A stretch of DNA of 64,000 nucleotides from Streptomyces tibetensis (GTDB lineage: Bacteria > Actinomycetota > Actinomycetes > Streptomycetales > Streptomycetaceae), in the NCBI RefSeq assembly GCF_007655005.1, contig NZ_SZVW01000021.1, positions 109,276-173,275 of the forward strand, read 5' to 3'. Below the pieces are notes generated by a model, which saw only the letters and a list, made by a program, of their open reading frames with translations, did not search any database and had not been told where the DNA came from. Position numbers and translations under genes: made by a program. Below are positions 24,083 to 32,835 of this stretch, one piece after another. Position 1 is the stretch's first letter, and every line of letters starts with the position of its first letter.

Positions 24083-25118
24083 CGTCCCAGCTGTCCACCA
24101 TGTACCGGCCGGACTCGTGGTGGAACCAGTAGACGGAACTGAACCAGTTCCGCATGTTGCTCAGACAGGCCCGCACGGCGGCGCTCAGTTCCTTTCCCCG
24201 CACGGTGCCGTCGGCGAGGTCGTCGGCGAACCCTAAGGCTTCCTGCTCGACGTCGATGAAATCGGTGATGGTTTTCTCGACTCGACGCCTGACTTCCACG
24301 ACGGCCTGTTCCAGAGTCAGCCCCTCATGGGTGATGAGACTGATTCCGAGATTGTGCACCTCATCGCCCGCGATTTCCTTCGGGAGCGAGCACAGATCGT
24401 TGTACCAGGCGGCGAATTCCTGGCTCAGCAGCGCCGCCCGCCGATACGCCGGGTGTTTCCGCACGGCGTCGGGGAGTTCACAGCCGGCGGTCGGCTCCAG
24501 CAGGTCCGTCCATATCCAGTGCGCGAAGGTGAGCCGGCGCAGTTGCAGGTATTCCTCGACCGTCGGGACGATTCCCCGGGTGCGGTTGTGGAACTCCCGG
24601 TCGTACGCGTCGATCACCGCGTGGAAGTGCCGGGCGAACCGGAGGTTCCACGTCTGGCCCAGGAACGCGTACAGCCGCAGCACACTGTCTGCGAACCCGG
24701 CGACCAGTGGGTCCTCGTGGTGCAGGTGCTCCCTGGGGGAGTCGAGGGCCGAGTGCAGCCGGTCCCTCAGCCGCCGCCAGGCGACAGGGCGGCCGTGCAC
24801 GATGTCGCGGTCGTGACGGTCGTCCCAGACGAAGAACCACGCGCTGTAATCGGCGATCGCCTGCATGACCTCGTCCGAGGAGCCGATGTAGTACCCGGCC
24901 ATGAGGTCGGTGTAGCAAAGGCCGTCGGCATATTCCTCCACCTTGTCCGCCGGCATGAGCCGCTTTTCGAGCAGCCAGGCCCGGGTCTTCTCCTGGCACT
25001 TCGGCCAATACGGGTGGAGTTGCCGGGGAAACTCCGCCTCGATCACCGGGAGAGAGAGCGACGGTGGAACTGGGATCGTGACCGGTGTCGGTGTGGTGCC
25101 GTGTGACAAAGCATGCAC
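24033..25118 (-). CDS. cyc1: epi-Isozizaene synthase (sesquiterpene cyclase)
   Basis: 361 residues, a class I terpene synthase that cyclises farnesyl diphosphate to epi-isozizaene. The aspartate-rich motif is DDRHD (residues 99-103), the NSE/DTE motif is NDLCSLPKE, and the RY pair lies in ESGRYMVDSWDD near the C-terminus. The protein follows the S. coelicolor enzyme closely from the MHA...HGTT start to the PPYV(D/N)NEAAGEK end, as I remember that sequence. The ribosome binding site GAGAGGGG is upstream. With CYP170A1 it makes the antibiotic sesquiterpene albaflavenone. Confidence 0.95.
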   Translation of the reverse strand: MHALSHGTTPTPVTIPVPPSLSLPVIEAEFPRQLHPYWPKCQEKTRAWLLEKRLMPADKVEEYADGLCYTDLMAGYYIGSSDEVMQAIADYSAWFFVWDDRHDRDIVHGRPVAWRRLRDRLHSALDSPREHLHHEDPLVAGFADSVLRLYAFLGQTWNLRFARHFHAVIDAYDREFHNRTRGIVPTVEEYLQLRRLTFAHWIWTDLLEPTAGCELPDAVRKHPAYRRAALLSQEFAAWYNDLCSLPKEIAGDEVHNLGISLITHEGLTLEQAVVEVRRRVEKTITDFIDVEQEALGFADDLADGTVRGKELSAAVRACLSNMRNWFSSVYWFHHESGRYMVDSWDDRSTPPYVDNEAAGEK

Positions 25119-25354
25119 GAACTAACCCCTCTCAGCCGCCAGTTGGCGCGGGCGCCCCTCCCTTCGTGCCGGGCGTGCGCCGTTGCATACCCCGCTCATC
25201 CCATTCAGCACTACAACTGACCGTTCTGGGAACGTATTTGCTTCATTCACCACCCCACAGCGCCGGGAATCTCCCGTTGTGTGACTTCCCGCGGATCACC
25301 GGGAGAGCAACAGCGGTCGAACGTGCGACGGACAGGCGAACGGCACAGAAGAAC

Positions 25355-25390
25355 GGCGCCTGTCCCGGGCGGGAAACCCGGACAGACGCC
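25355..25390. terminator. Hairpin terminator after peptide deformylase gene
   Basis: GGCGCCTGTCCCGGG pairs with CCCGGACAGACGCC with one bulge and one mismatch. It lies 24 bases past the def stop on the minus strand. Confidence 0.6.
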
Positions 25391-25413
25391 GTGCGGCTGG
25401 TGAAGCCGAGGTC

Positions 25414-26064
25414 TCAGTCGTTGGCCACCACGGGGTAGCGGGGCTCGTTCTCGGCCATCTGCCGCAGGGCGTCCTTGCGCTCGCGCTTGGAGAGCCGGTC
25501 GATGTACAGGTAGCCGTACAGGTGGTCCGTCTCGTGCTGCAAACACCGAGCGAAGTACCCGGTGCCGCGCACCCGGATCGGGTTGCCCTTCTCGTCCTGC
25601 CCGGTCACCTCGGCGTAGTCGGGGCGGGCGAGCGGGGCGTACGCGGTGGGCACCGACAGACAGCCCTCGTTGCTGTCGTCCAGGCGCCGCTTCTCGGCGG
25701 GCAGTTCGACGAGCTTGGGGTTGCAGACGACACCGGTGTGCCGGACGCCCTCGTCGTCGGGGCAGTCGTAGACGAAGACCTTCGCGTCGACGCCGATCTG
25801 GTTGGCGGCGAGGCCCACGCCCTCGGCGGTGCGCTGGCTGGCGAACATGTCCGCGACGAGCTGCTGGAACTCCTCGCCGAAGTCGGTGACGTCCTTGCAC
25901 TCCTTGTGCAGCACCGGGTTCCCGACCACCGTGATCGGCCGCGAGGTTCCCCGCTCCCGCCAGGCCGCCTCGCGCTCCTCGCAGTCCTCCGTGTCGATCA
26001 CGTACCCCTCGTCATCGACGGGGAGCACGCCCGCACGCTGCTGATCGGTGTCCTGCTGAGCCAT
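25414..26064 (-). CDS. def: Peptide deformylase
   Basis: 216 residues. The three signature motifs are GVGLAANQIG, EGCLSVP (metal Cys) and QHETDHLYG (HExxH with two metal His and catalytic Glu). It removes the N-formyl group from nascent proteins. The N-terminus has an extra acidic stretch of about 45 residues (DDEGYVIDTEDCEEREAAW) typical of an actinobacterial paralog group. The gene stands alone between the terpene cluster and a TPR protein gene. Confidence 0.93.
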   Translation of the reverse strand: MAQQDTDQQRAGVLPVDDEGYVIDTEDCEEREAAWRERGTSRPITVVGNPVLHKECKDVTDFGEEFQQLVADMFASQRTAEGVGLAANQIGVDAKVFVYDCPDDEGVRHTGVVCNPKLVELPAEKRRLDDSNEGCLSVPTAYAPLARPDYAEVTGQDEKGNPIRVRGTGYFARCLQHETDHLYGYLYIDRLSKRERKDALRQMAENEPRYPVVAND

Positions 26065-26160
26065 GACGTTACGTACGCCTTCCTGAACAAATCCAAGCCG
26101 GATGCAGATACAGGGTACGGGGAAGGCGCCCCGTCAGGGGTGCGGGACTGTTTCACCATC

Positions 26161-26181
26161 GGCTCCGCCGCGCGGGCGCGA
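26161..26181. repeat. Intergenic repeat copy (GGCTCCGCCGCGCGGGCGCG)
   Basis: Twenty-one bases here are identical to 40178-40198 upstream of aroA. Both are intergenic. Confidence 0.65.
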
Positions 26182-26214
26182 ACAACCACGACGGCGCGGC
26201 ACCCGACAACGGCG

Positions 26215-27309
26215 CTAACAGACCTCTTCCAGATCCCGCCAATCCCGGGAATCCGGACTGTCCGCCACCCACCCGTCCAGCAATCCTCGAACCAGCGCAG
26301 CCGGCGCAGCCAACCCGCACTCCCGCTCGGGAACCCACAGCTGCCCGTCCGTGCGGTGCCCCAGCGGCCCGGGATGCCCCGGCTCACTGTGATCGTGCGG
26401 ATCGAGATGCTCCCCGTCGCCCTCGTCCGACGGCATACGCGACTCGGAACACATCCGGCACAGCAACCGCACGGAGGAAGACCAGTCCTCCGCGGCGAAC
26501 CCGGCGTCCGCCGCGAGCTGCTCCAGCGCGTCCCGGTCCGACTCGGTCGCCGCCTCCAGCAGCACCACCCAGGTCGGCACCGGCGAGGGCGCCCACAGCT
26601 CGATCTCGTCGAACACCGGGTAGGTGTGCCCGGCGGCAGTCGTCCGCTCCCCGTGCGGCACACCGTCGTGCAGGACGACCTCACCCCAGCGCCGCCCCGA
26701 CGACGGCAGCGGAATGGACAGCACCTCGATCCGCGCGGGATCCAGCCGCCGCCCCCACACGACCTCGGCCTCCCCCTCCGGGGACAGCCGTACGGCCGCG
26801 CTGCCGAGGTCCATGCCGAGGGGCTCACCGGAGTCGTTGGCCGCTCCCGGCACCCGCAGCCCGTAGGCCTGCCAGGCGCGCCGGGCCAGCGGCCAGTCCT
26901 GCAGCCCGGTCGCTGCGATGCCGACGTTCCACCAGTCGGGCGCGCCGGTGTCCCGGTCGAGCAGGGCCACGGCTCGCAGCCCGGCCGCCCGCGCCTGCTC
27001 CCAGTCGTGCCGGAACTTGTGCAGCAGCGCGAGGTTGAACCAGGACTCGGAAAGCCAGGGCTCCAGATCGGCGGCACGTGTCAACAGTGCGCCTGCGTCC
27101 TCGTACCGGCCGTCGCCGATGAGGGTGAACGCCCGGTCCGTGGCCTGCCGCCAGGAGGCGGAGGGCCGGTGCCGTCCCTTGCCGAAGATCCTCACGATTC
27201 CCGCCTGCCAGTTCCGTGCGGTGGGCTGGCCGTAGCTGTGTTTCGAGCCCCCGGACACCTTCTCCTTCGCATCCAACCACGTACGGCCTCGAGGGCGCTC
27301 ATTACCCAT
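26215..27309 (-). CDS. Tetratricopeptide-repeat protein, function unknown
   Basis: 364 residues from the ATG at 27309. After a basic N-terminus (about 60 residues) there are at least two TPR-like helical pairs (AFTLIGDGRYEDAGALLTRAADLEPW, then SWFNLALLHKFRHDWEQARAAGLRAVALLD) and a third less regular one. The C-terminal half is rich in Trp/Asp/His and has a CRMC pair (LLCRMCSESRMPSDEGDGEH), a possible metal site. No catalytic motif is seen. TPRs suggest a protein-interaction role. Confidence 0.75.
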   Translation of the reverse strand: MGNERPRGRTWLDAKEKVSGGSKHSYGQPTARNWQAGIVRIFGKGRHRPSASWRQATDRAFTLIGDGRYEDAGALLTRAADLEPWLSESWFNLALLHKFRHDWEQARAAGLRAVALLDRDTGAPDWWNVGIAATGLQDWPLARRAWQAYGLRVPGAANDSGEPLGMDLGSAAVRLSPEGEAEVVWGRRLDPARIEVLSIPLPSSGRRWGEVVLHDGVPHGERTTAAGHTYPVFDEIELWAPSPVPTWVVLLEAATESDRDALEQLAADAGFAAEDWSSSVRLLCRMCSESRMPSDEGDGEHLDPHDHSEPGHPGPLGHRTDGQLWVPERECGLAAPAALVRGLLDGWVADSPDSRDWRDLEEVC

Positions 27310-27312
27310 GGG

Positions 27313-28560
27313 TTACCCAGCCACGGGCAGGGTCAGACTGCTCCTTGCCAGTACGCGGGCCAGTGATTCCACCACCTCCGGGGCGTACGTCCCGGCCGTG
27401 GCGAGCCGGAGTTCCTCCAGCGCCTTCAGCGGCCCGCCCGGCCCTCCTTCCCGGGACTTCTCCTCGTACGCGTTCACGGCCCGGACGATTCGCGCGGCGA
27501 GCGGCTGCTCTGCGTAGGGGTCGGCCTGCCGCTCCACCATCACGGCCACCGCCTCGTCGACGCCCGTCTGCCGTACGACGGCCCCGCCGAGCAGGGCGAT
27601 CCGCCGCTGCTCCGCGGCGGGCAGCGCGGCCGTGGCGCCCGCAGGCACCGGGTCGACGAGGCTCAGCTGGCCGATGTCGTGCATGAGCGCGGCGTACTCC
27701 AGTACGGCGAGCTCGGGCTCGGTCAGCCCCAGGTCACGCCCCACCGCCTTGCTGACCGCGGCGACGCGCCGGGCGTGCCCGGCCGGGGTGTATCCGGCGA
27801 CCTCGGTGGCCCGGGCGAGGGAGGCGATGGTCTGCCGGTAGGTCGCGCGGACGGCGGCGTAGCGGCGGAACGACATCTGGGCGAGCAGCAGTGGTACGGA
27901 GAAGACGGGCAGGGCCCACAGCCCCACGACCGCGACCGCCAGCGCCATCACCGCCCCGGTGGCGATGACGGCGGACCCGATGCCGCACACGGCCCGCAGC
28001 TCGTCCCGCAGCACCGGCCCGAACGGCCAGCCGGTGCGGGTGTGGGCCAGGGCGGCGGCGAGCACCGCGTCGCACAGCGCGGTCAGGGACAGCAGGGCGA
28101 GCAGCAGCAGGGCGTAGGCGGGGCCGCCCCAGTCGTCGAACATGCCCCGGTTGTACGGGGGCTGGAAGCACACGGCGACGAAACCGACGGTGAGCACGCG
28201 GCGCGCCACATGGTCGAGTGTGGGCCCCTGGCCGCGGGCGACGTGCGGGACGCTGCCGAGCAGCGAGGCGGCGAGGACCACGGCGACGACCTGGGCGGGG
28301 CCGTGATGGGTGGCCCGTCCGCCGGCCTCTCCGAGCAGGGCGTAGGACAGGGCCGCCGCGGCTCCGAGCGGCGCCGGCTCCCGGACCCGCGCGCCGTTGC
28401 GCCGGGTGAGCTCGCCGACGGTGACGAGGACGCCGAAGGCGAGGGCGACCCGGCGTTCCTCGAGGCCGTCGTAGAGGGTGACGGCGAGGGAGCCGGCGGC
28501 GAAGAGGCCGGCGCAGGCGTGGACGAGGGTGAGGAGCGGGGGCGGCCGGTACGCGCTCAT
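27313..28560 (-). CDS. Membrane protein with degenerate HD-type domain
   Basis: 415 residues from the ATG at 28560. About eight membrane spans fill the N-terminal 240 residues. A cytoplasmic HD-like domain follows (GYTPAGHARRVAAVSKAVGRDLG, then LEYAALMHDIGQLSLVDP). The HD dyad (MHDIGQ) is present, but the GYP segment found in its neighbour (HHHERLDGSGYP) is missing. It is coupled to the HD-GYP gene by an ATGA overlap. I infer a paralog that lost cyclic-dinucleotide hydrolysis and may act as a sensor or partner of the intact protein. Confidence 0.82.
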   Translation of the reverse strand: MSAYRPPPLLTLVHACAGLFAAGSLAVTLYDGLEERRVALAFGVLVTVGELTRRNGARVREPAPLGAAAALSYALLGEAGGRATHHGPAQVVAVVLAASLLGSVPHVARGQGPTLDHVARRVLTVGFVAVCFQPPYNRGMFDDWGGPAYALLLLALLSLTALCDAVLAAALAHTRTGWPFGPVLRDELRAVCGIGSAVIATGAVMALAVAVVGLWALPVFSVPLLLAQMSFRRYAAVRATYRQTIASLARATEVAGYTPAGHARRVAAVSKAVGRDLGLTEPELAVLEYAALMHDIGQLSLVDPVPAGATAALPAAEQRRIALLGGAVVRQTGVDEAVAVMVERQADPYAEQPLAARIVRAVNAYEEKSREGGPGGPLKALEELRLATAGTYAPEVVESLARVLARSSLTLPVAG

Positions 28561-29894
28561 CGGTGTGCTCCTGGGCGGCCGGACAGGTGTGCGCCGGGCG
28601 GGGGCACCCGTGGTGGGCGGGTCTCGTCGTCGTCGGCGGTCACGGCGGGGTGCCACCCCGTCCGCCCGACGGCGTCGACCAGAGCGGCGACCATCACCGG
28701 GTCGAACTGGCTGCCCGCGCACCGCTCCAGCTCGGCCAGGGCCACGGCGACGGGCCGTGCCCTGCTGTAGCTGCGGGTGGAGGTCATGGCGTCGAAGGCG
28801 TCCGCGACCGCCACGACCCGTGCGGACTCCGGGATCTGACGACCCACCAGGCCGTAGGGGTAGCCGCTGCCGTCCAGCCGCTCGTGGTGGTGCAGCACGG
28901 CGGCGCGGGCCTCGCCGAGGAAGCCGATGCCGCGCACCATCTCGTGCCCGTACTCGGGGTGGAGCTCGATCACCCGCCGCTCCTCGGGCGTCAGCGGCCC
29001 GTCCTTCCTGAGCAGCCGGGTGGGCACGCCCAGCTTGCCGACGTCGTGCAGGATCCCGGCGAAGCGGAGCACCTCGACGCGCTCGTCGGCCATGCCCAGC
29101 TCGCGCGCGATCATCATGGAGGCCTGCCCGACCCGCTCGCTGTGCCCGCGGGTGTACCCGTCCTTGATGTCGACGGCCTGGACGAGCGCCCGGATGGTCG
29201 CCTGATGGGCGGCGTGTTCCCGGTGGTACTGCGCGAACGCCCACCACGAGACGCACATGGGCAGCAGCACGAGCAGCGCGGCCACGGGCCCGTAGGGGCT
29301 GCGCCACAGGACGGCCATCATCAGCCCGGCGAGGCCGTGCACGGCGATCGGAGCGAGCGAGCGTGCCACCAGTCCCCGCCAGGCCCGCCGCACCGGCACC
29401 CGTTCCGCCACGGCCAGGATCCCGCCGTCGAGCAGCGCGAGCACCAGGCAGAACGCCAGCACGGCCGCCCCGGCCGGCCCGAGGGCGTACGGGACGTCGC
29501 CCGCGGCGACCGCCTCCGGCCCGCCGAGCAGCCGGTGCGTCCTGGCCGCGGCCCACACCCCGAGGACGAGCTGGGCGGCCCGCCAGACGCGTCGCAGTGC
29601 CACAGGCCGCTGCCCGACCTGTGAGAGCAGCGCGCCGGGCACGGCCACCAGCGCCGCCGCGGGCGCGGGCAGCAGGAAGGCACCGGCGAGCAGCACGGGG
29701 TAGAAGGTCCCGGCCGGGTGGGAGATCCCCACGAACCGGGACCGGGCGACGCGCTCGCATCCGGCGTACAGCCCGGCGAGCAGTACGACCGCCCACCAGG
29801 TGGTGTGGGTGCCCGGCTGCGGCAGCAGGCAGAGCAGGGCGGCCGTGACGACACAGGCGATGTAGACCCGTGCCCGTGCCGGTACCGCTTCCAT
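28557..29894 (-). CDS. HD-GYP domain membrane protein
   Basis: 445 residues. An N-terminal region with about six to eight membrane spans is followed by a full HD-GYP domain: GYTRGHSERVGQASMMIA, FAGILHDVGKLGVPTRLL (HD dyad), HPEYGHEMVRGI, HHHERLDGSGYPYGL (GYP) and VADAFDAMTSTRSY. HD-GYP proteins hydrolyse cyclic di-GMP or related cyclic dinucleotides using a bimetal centre. The membrane part resembles a MASE-type sensor. Its 3' end overlaps the degenerate paralog (ATGA). Confidence 0.88.
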   Translation of the reverse strand: MEAVPARARVYIACVVTAALLCLLPQPGTHTTWWAVVLLAGLYAGCERVARSRFVGISHPAGTFYPVLLAGAFLLPAPAAALVAVPGALLSQVGQRPVALRRVWRAAQLVLGVWAAARTHRLLGGPEAVAAGDVPYALGPAGAAVLAFCLVLALLDGGILAVAERVPVRRAWRGLVARSLAPIAVHGLAGLMMAVLWRSPYGPVAALLVLLPMCVSWWAFAQYHREHAAHQATIRALVQAVDIKDGYTRGHSERVGQASMMIARELGMADERVEVLRFAGILHDVGKLGVPTRLLRKDGPLTPEERRVIELHPEYGHEMVRGIGFLGEARAAVLHHHERLDGSGYPYGLVGRQIPESARVVAVADAFDAMTSTRSYSRARPVAVALAELERCAGSQFDPVMVAALVDAVGRTGWHPAVTADDDETRPPRVPPPGAHLSGRPGAHR

Positions 29895-30047
29895 GTGCCC
29901 CTCCCCCGGCCAGGTCCGTCAGGCCCGGAGCCTAGGACGGCAACAGGGGGCTCCGCGGGCCGATAACCCGCGGATTAGCACATTCGAGTGACGTGTTCGA
30001 GAGTGACTACCCGCGCAGAGGTGGGGTAGTTGAAAAGCGCAGGAGTG

Positions 30048-30359
30048 TCAGGACTCCTGATGCGTGGCGGGCGAGGCCGTGACGTCCTGATCGGGGACGG
30101 CCTGGCCGGAGCGGATCAGGTCGATCCGCCCCATGACCTTGTCCCGCAGGTCGCCCGGCACGTCGTCGTGCCCGCAGCAGCGCTTGACGAGCTTCTTCAC
30201 GGCCTGCTCGAGCCCGTACTTCTCGAGGCAGGGCGAGCACTCCTCGAAGTGGTGCTCGAACTTCACGCAGTCCGAGTCCGGCATCTCACGGTCGAGGAAC
30301 TCGTAGAGATGATCGAGGATTTCGCTGCAATCCGTCTCGTGCGGCTCTCCGCAGCTCAT
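30048..30359 (-). CDS. rsrA: Zinc-containing redox anti-sigma factor RsrA
   Basis: 103 residues, ZAS family. Cys11, His37, Cys41 and Cys44 (HHFEECSPC) form the zinc/disulfide switch, and Cys3, Cys31, Cys61 and Cys62 are also in the places known for S. coelicolor RsrA. It holds sigma-R when reduced. On thiol oxidation it forms a disulfide, loses zinc and releases sigma-R. The ATG overlaps the sigR stop (ATGA), keeping stoichiometry. Confidence 0.96.
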   Translation of the reverse strand: MSCGEPHETDCSEILDHLYEFLDREMPDSDCVKFEHHFEECSPCLEKYGLEQAVKKLVKRCCGHDDVPGDLRDKVMGRIDLIRSGQAVPDQDVTASPATHQES

Positions 30360-31042
30360 GACCCCGAGCCTTTCGCTTCGTTCGACTCTCCGGCACCGGC
30401 CGGGACCATCCCGCGGTCACGGGCGTAGTCCTCCAGCATGCCGCGCAGCTGACGGCGGCCCCGGTGCAGCCGGGACATCACCGTACCGATGGGTGTCCCC
30501 ATGATGTCGGCGATCTCCTTGTAGGCAAACCCCTCGACGTCCGCGAGATAGACGGCGATGCGGAACTCCTCGGGGATCGCCTGGAGCGCCTGCTTCACGT
30601 CCGAGTCGGGCAGGTGGTCGAGCGCCTGCGACTCGGCGGAGCGCAGACCCGTCGACATGTGCGACTCGGCACGGGCGAGCTGCCAGTCCTCGATCTCCTC
30701 GGCCGCGGAGCGCTGAGGTTCGCGCTGCTTCTTGCGGTACGAGTTGATGAAGGTGTTGGTGAGGATCCGGTACAGCCACGCCTTGAGGTTGGTGCCCTCG
30801 CGGAACTGGTGGAAGGACGCGTACGCCTTGGCATACGTCTCCTGCACCAGGTCCTCGGCGTCGGCCGGGTTGCGCGTCATGCGCAGCCCTGCCGAGTACA
30901 TCTGGTCGAGGAACTCGAGCGCGTCCCGCTCGAAGCGCGCACTGCGCTCCGCGGCCGTCTCCGCGCCCGTGCCGCCCTGGCCCTCGGGCTGCTCCGCCTG
31001 GCCGTGTTCGGTCCCTGCGTCGGTCCCTGTGACCGGACCCAC
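30356..31042 (-). CDS. sigR: Thiol-oxidative-stress sigma factor SigR
   Basis: An ECF sigma factor of 228 residues from GTG at 31042 (VGPVTGTDAG), preceded by CGAGGAGG. Region 2 (FLDQMYSAGLRMTRNPADAEDLVQETYAKAY, then FREGTNLKAWLYRILTN) and region 4 (AIPEEFRIAVYLADVEGFAYKEIADIMGTPIGTVMSRLHRGR) are complete. It transcribes thioredoxin, mycothiol and proteostasis genes. A second in-frame start at 31207 lies exactly 55 codons upstream, giving the long, unstable isoform sigma-R' described in S. coelicolor. A sigma-R promoter lies before that start, so a positive feedback loop is encoded here. Confidence 0.95.
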   Translation of the reverse strand: MGPVTGTDAGTEHGQAEQPEGQGGTGAETAAERSARFERDALEFLDQMYSAGLRMTRNPADAEDLVQETYAKAYASFHQFREGTNLKAWLYRILTNTFINSYRKKQREPQRSAAEEIEDWQLARAESHMSTGLRSAESQALDHLPDSDVKQALQAIPEEFRIAVYLADVEGFAYKEIADIMGTPIGTVMSRLHRGRRQLRGMLEDYARDRGMVPAGAGESNEAKGSGS

Positions 31043-31207
31043 CTCCTCGAGTGTTCTCGTGAGACCGAGACCGGTCTCACCCGAATCGGAGGATAGACGA
31101 CGATCCGGTCCGCCCGCCGCCCGAACAGGGGCGGTCCTGGCCGCGTGCAGCACCGTCCAGTCCAGGTCGGCGCGGCTGCTGCGGGTCGGGCAGATGGTCG
31201 AACCCAT
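31043..31207 (-). CDS. sigR: N-terminal extension of the long isoform sigma-R'
   Basis: An in-frame ATG at 31207 adds 55 residues (starting MGSTICPTRSSRADLDW) to SigR. It is used by transcripts from the autoregulated promoter at 31266-31292. The extension makes the protein a short-lived, stress-induced form (known for S. coelicolor; inferred here from identical geometry). Confidence 0.75.
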
Positions 31208-31265
31208 GCGGCGGACTCCCTCTCCTACGACGTCGGTGCTGGTCTCCAGCACGTACGTCCCGCAC

Positions 31266-31292
31266 AACAGTGACCGCCGCCCCGGCATTCCC
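31266..31292 (-). promoter_or_regulatory. Sigma-R-dependent promoter of sigR
   Basis: On the minus strand, GGGAAT (31287-31292) and GTT (31266-31268) are separated by exactly 18 bases, the sigma-R consensus GGAAT-N18-GTT. It overlaps the region just upstream of the 3' end of the hydrolase gene and precedes the sigma-R' start by about 50 bases. Confidence 0.85.
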
Positions 31293-31298
31293 GAAGCT

Positions 31299-32018
31299 TT
31301 ACCCGAGTGACCCGGCCCACTCCACGACCGCGTCCGTGATGACCGCCACGGCGTCTTCCTGCGAGATATCCGCACGCTTCGGCACAGCGAAGCCGTGATC
31401 CCCGTGCGGGACCTCCACGAGCTCGTACTCCCCGGCGGGGAACTCCTGCGGCTTCCCGAACGGGTCGTTGCCGCCCTGCACGACCAGGGTGGGCACCCCG
31501 GAGCCCAGCAGCTCCCCGGCGCGGGACTTCTCCGGCTTGCCCGGCGGGTGGAGCGGGAAACTGAGCGCGAGCACGCCGTGGGCGCCCAGCTCGGCGGCGG
31601 TACGGCAGGCGACCCGGGCCCCGGCACTGCGCCCGCCGGAGACGACCGGCAGTCCGGCCTTCGCCAGCGCGGGCCAGATGCCCCGCCAGCCGGTGTCCAG
31701 CGTCTTCGGCGCGGGTGCCAGCTTCTTCCCCGCCACCCGCCAGGGCTGCTCCACGCGGGCCACGGTCACCCCGTGGGCGGGCAGGGCCTCGGCCAGGGCG
31801 GTCAGGTCACGGGCCTCGATGCCGCCGCCCGCGCCATGGCTGACGGCGAGGACCAGCCGGGCCTTCTTCGCCTGGTGCCAGGTGATGCGGGCGGTTCCCG
31901 CGTCGGTCTCGACGGTCTCGGTGGTCACTCCGGCCGCCTTCGTCACTCCGGCCATCTTCGTCACTTCAGTCGTCTTCGTCACGTTGTTCACGTTGCTCAC
32001 GTTCGTTCCGTTCGCCAC
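31299..32018 (-). CDS. Alpha/beta hydrolase (KANL3/Tex30-like family)
   Basis: Up to 239 residues. The hydrolase fold shows VLAVSHGAGGG (oxyanion loop), GGRSAGARVA (nucleophile elbow with Ser), VVQGGNDPFGKP (acid) and HGDHGF (catalytic His). The first 40 residues are a low-complexity run of repeated (N/T)V(T/S)K-type units and may not be essential. A later start is possible. Substrate unknown. It lies 2 bases from the SRAP gene and upstream of sigR. Confidence 0.82.
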   Translation of the reverse strand: MANGTNVSNVNNVTKTTEVTKMAGVTKAAGVTTETVETDAGTARITWHQAKKARLVLAVSHGAGGGIEARDLTALAEALPAHGVTVARVEQPWRVAGKKLAPAPKTLDTGWRGIWPALAKAGLPVVSGGRSAGARVACRTAAELGAHGVLALSFPLHPPGKPEKSRAGELLGSGVPTLVVQGGNDPFGKPQEFPAGEYELVEVPHGDHGFAVPKRADISQEDAVAVITDAVVEWAGSLG

Positions 32019-32019
32019 G

Positions 32020-32835
32020 TCAGAAGAGTGTGCCCTCTTCGGGCCCTTCCAGCTCCTTCAGCAGCTCCGGCCCGTTGTTGCGGACGTTGCTGACAACGGT
32101 GGCGACCGGGTAGGCGCGCATCAGCCCGGCGGGCGGCGGAGCGAGCAGCTCGCGCAGGTCGTCGGCGTCCGTGCGGGACGGGTCCAGCCAGGCGTCCCAG
32201 CGGTCGGGCGTCAGCATCAGCGGCATCCTGGGGTGGATCTCGGCGAGCGCCCGCGGCCCGTCGGCCGGGGACACCGCGAGCGGGCTCTGCTCGGCCTCCG
32301 TGGTGATGACCGAGCACGTCACCCACCAGGCCTGCGGGTGGTCGTCCGGCAGGGTCTTGTCGCGCCAGAACTCGTACAGCCCGGCCATCGCGAAGACCGA
32401 CCCGTCGGCCGGTGTCACGAAGTACGGCTGCTTTCGGGGCCGCTTCTTCTTGCCCTCGACCTCCAGCTCGCGCTCCTGGGTGCCGGTGACCCACTCGTAG
32501 TAGCCGTCGGCGGGCAGGATGCAGCGCCGCGAGGTGAAGGCACGGCGGTAGGACGGCTTCTCGTGGACGGTTTCCGCGCGGGCGTTGATCATCCGGGCGC
32601 CGCCCTCGGGGGTCTTCGACCAGGACGGGACGAGCCCCCACTTCAGCGTGCGCAGCTGGCGAACCGGCCGCGGGTCGTCCGCGTCCTTCAGGGGGCGGTC
32701 CAGGACGGCGTAGACCTCTTTGGTGGGTGCCACGTTGTAGTCCGGCTCGAGGGTCTCCTCGGGCTCCCACTTCTCGATCTCGAAGATTCCCGCGAGATCC
32801 TCTGGCTTACGACTCGCCGAATACCGTCCGCACAT
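32020..32835 (-). CDS. SRAP-domain protein (YedK/HMCES family)
   Basis: 271 residues from the ATG at 32835, giving MCGRYSASRKPEDL: removal of Met exposes the catalytic Cys2. Other conserved residues are in NVAPTKEV, MINARAET (Asn), LPADGYYEW (Glu) and EIHPRMPLML (His). The family forms a covalent thiazolidine link with abasic sites in single-stranded DNA, shielding them during replication. The longer open frame to 32991 is upstream DNA, because the Cys must be at position 2. Probably co-transcribed with the hydrolase gene (1-base gap). Confidence 0.92.
   Translation of the reverse strand: MCGRYSASRKPEDLAGIFEIEKWEPEETLEPDYNVAPTKEVYAVLDRPLKDADDPRPVRQLRTLKWGLVPSWSKTPEGGARMINARAETVHEKPSYRRAFTSRRCILPADGYYEWVTGTQERELEVEGKKKRPRKQPYFVTPADGSVFAMAGLYEFWRDKTLPDDHPQAWWVTCSVITTEAEQSPLAVSPADGPRALAEIHPRMPLMLTPDRWDAWLDPSRTDADDLRELLAPPPAGLMRAYPVATVVSNVRNNGPELLKELEGPEEGTLF

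Noticed and set aside
25119..25354. Specific operator for the albaflavenone operon
   Set aside because: I looked for palindromes or known boxes upstream of the cyclase and found no convincing repeat; only weak promoter-like hexamers with poor spacing.
27313..29796. A single 827-residue protein
   Set aside because: The upstream half is an Arg-rich out-of-frame reading of the HD-GYP gene; the real start is the ATG at 28560 in an ATGA overlap.
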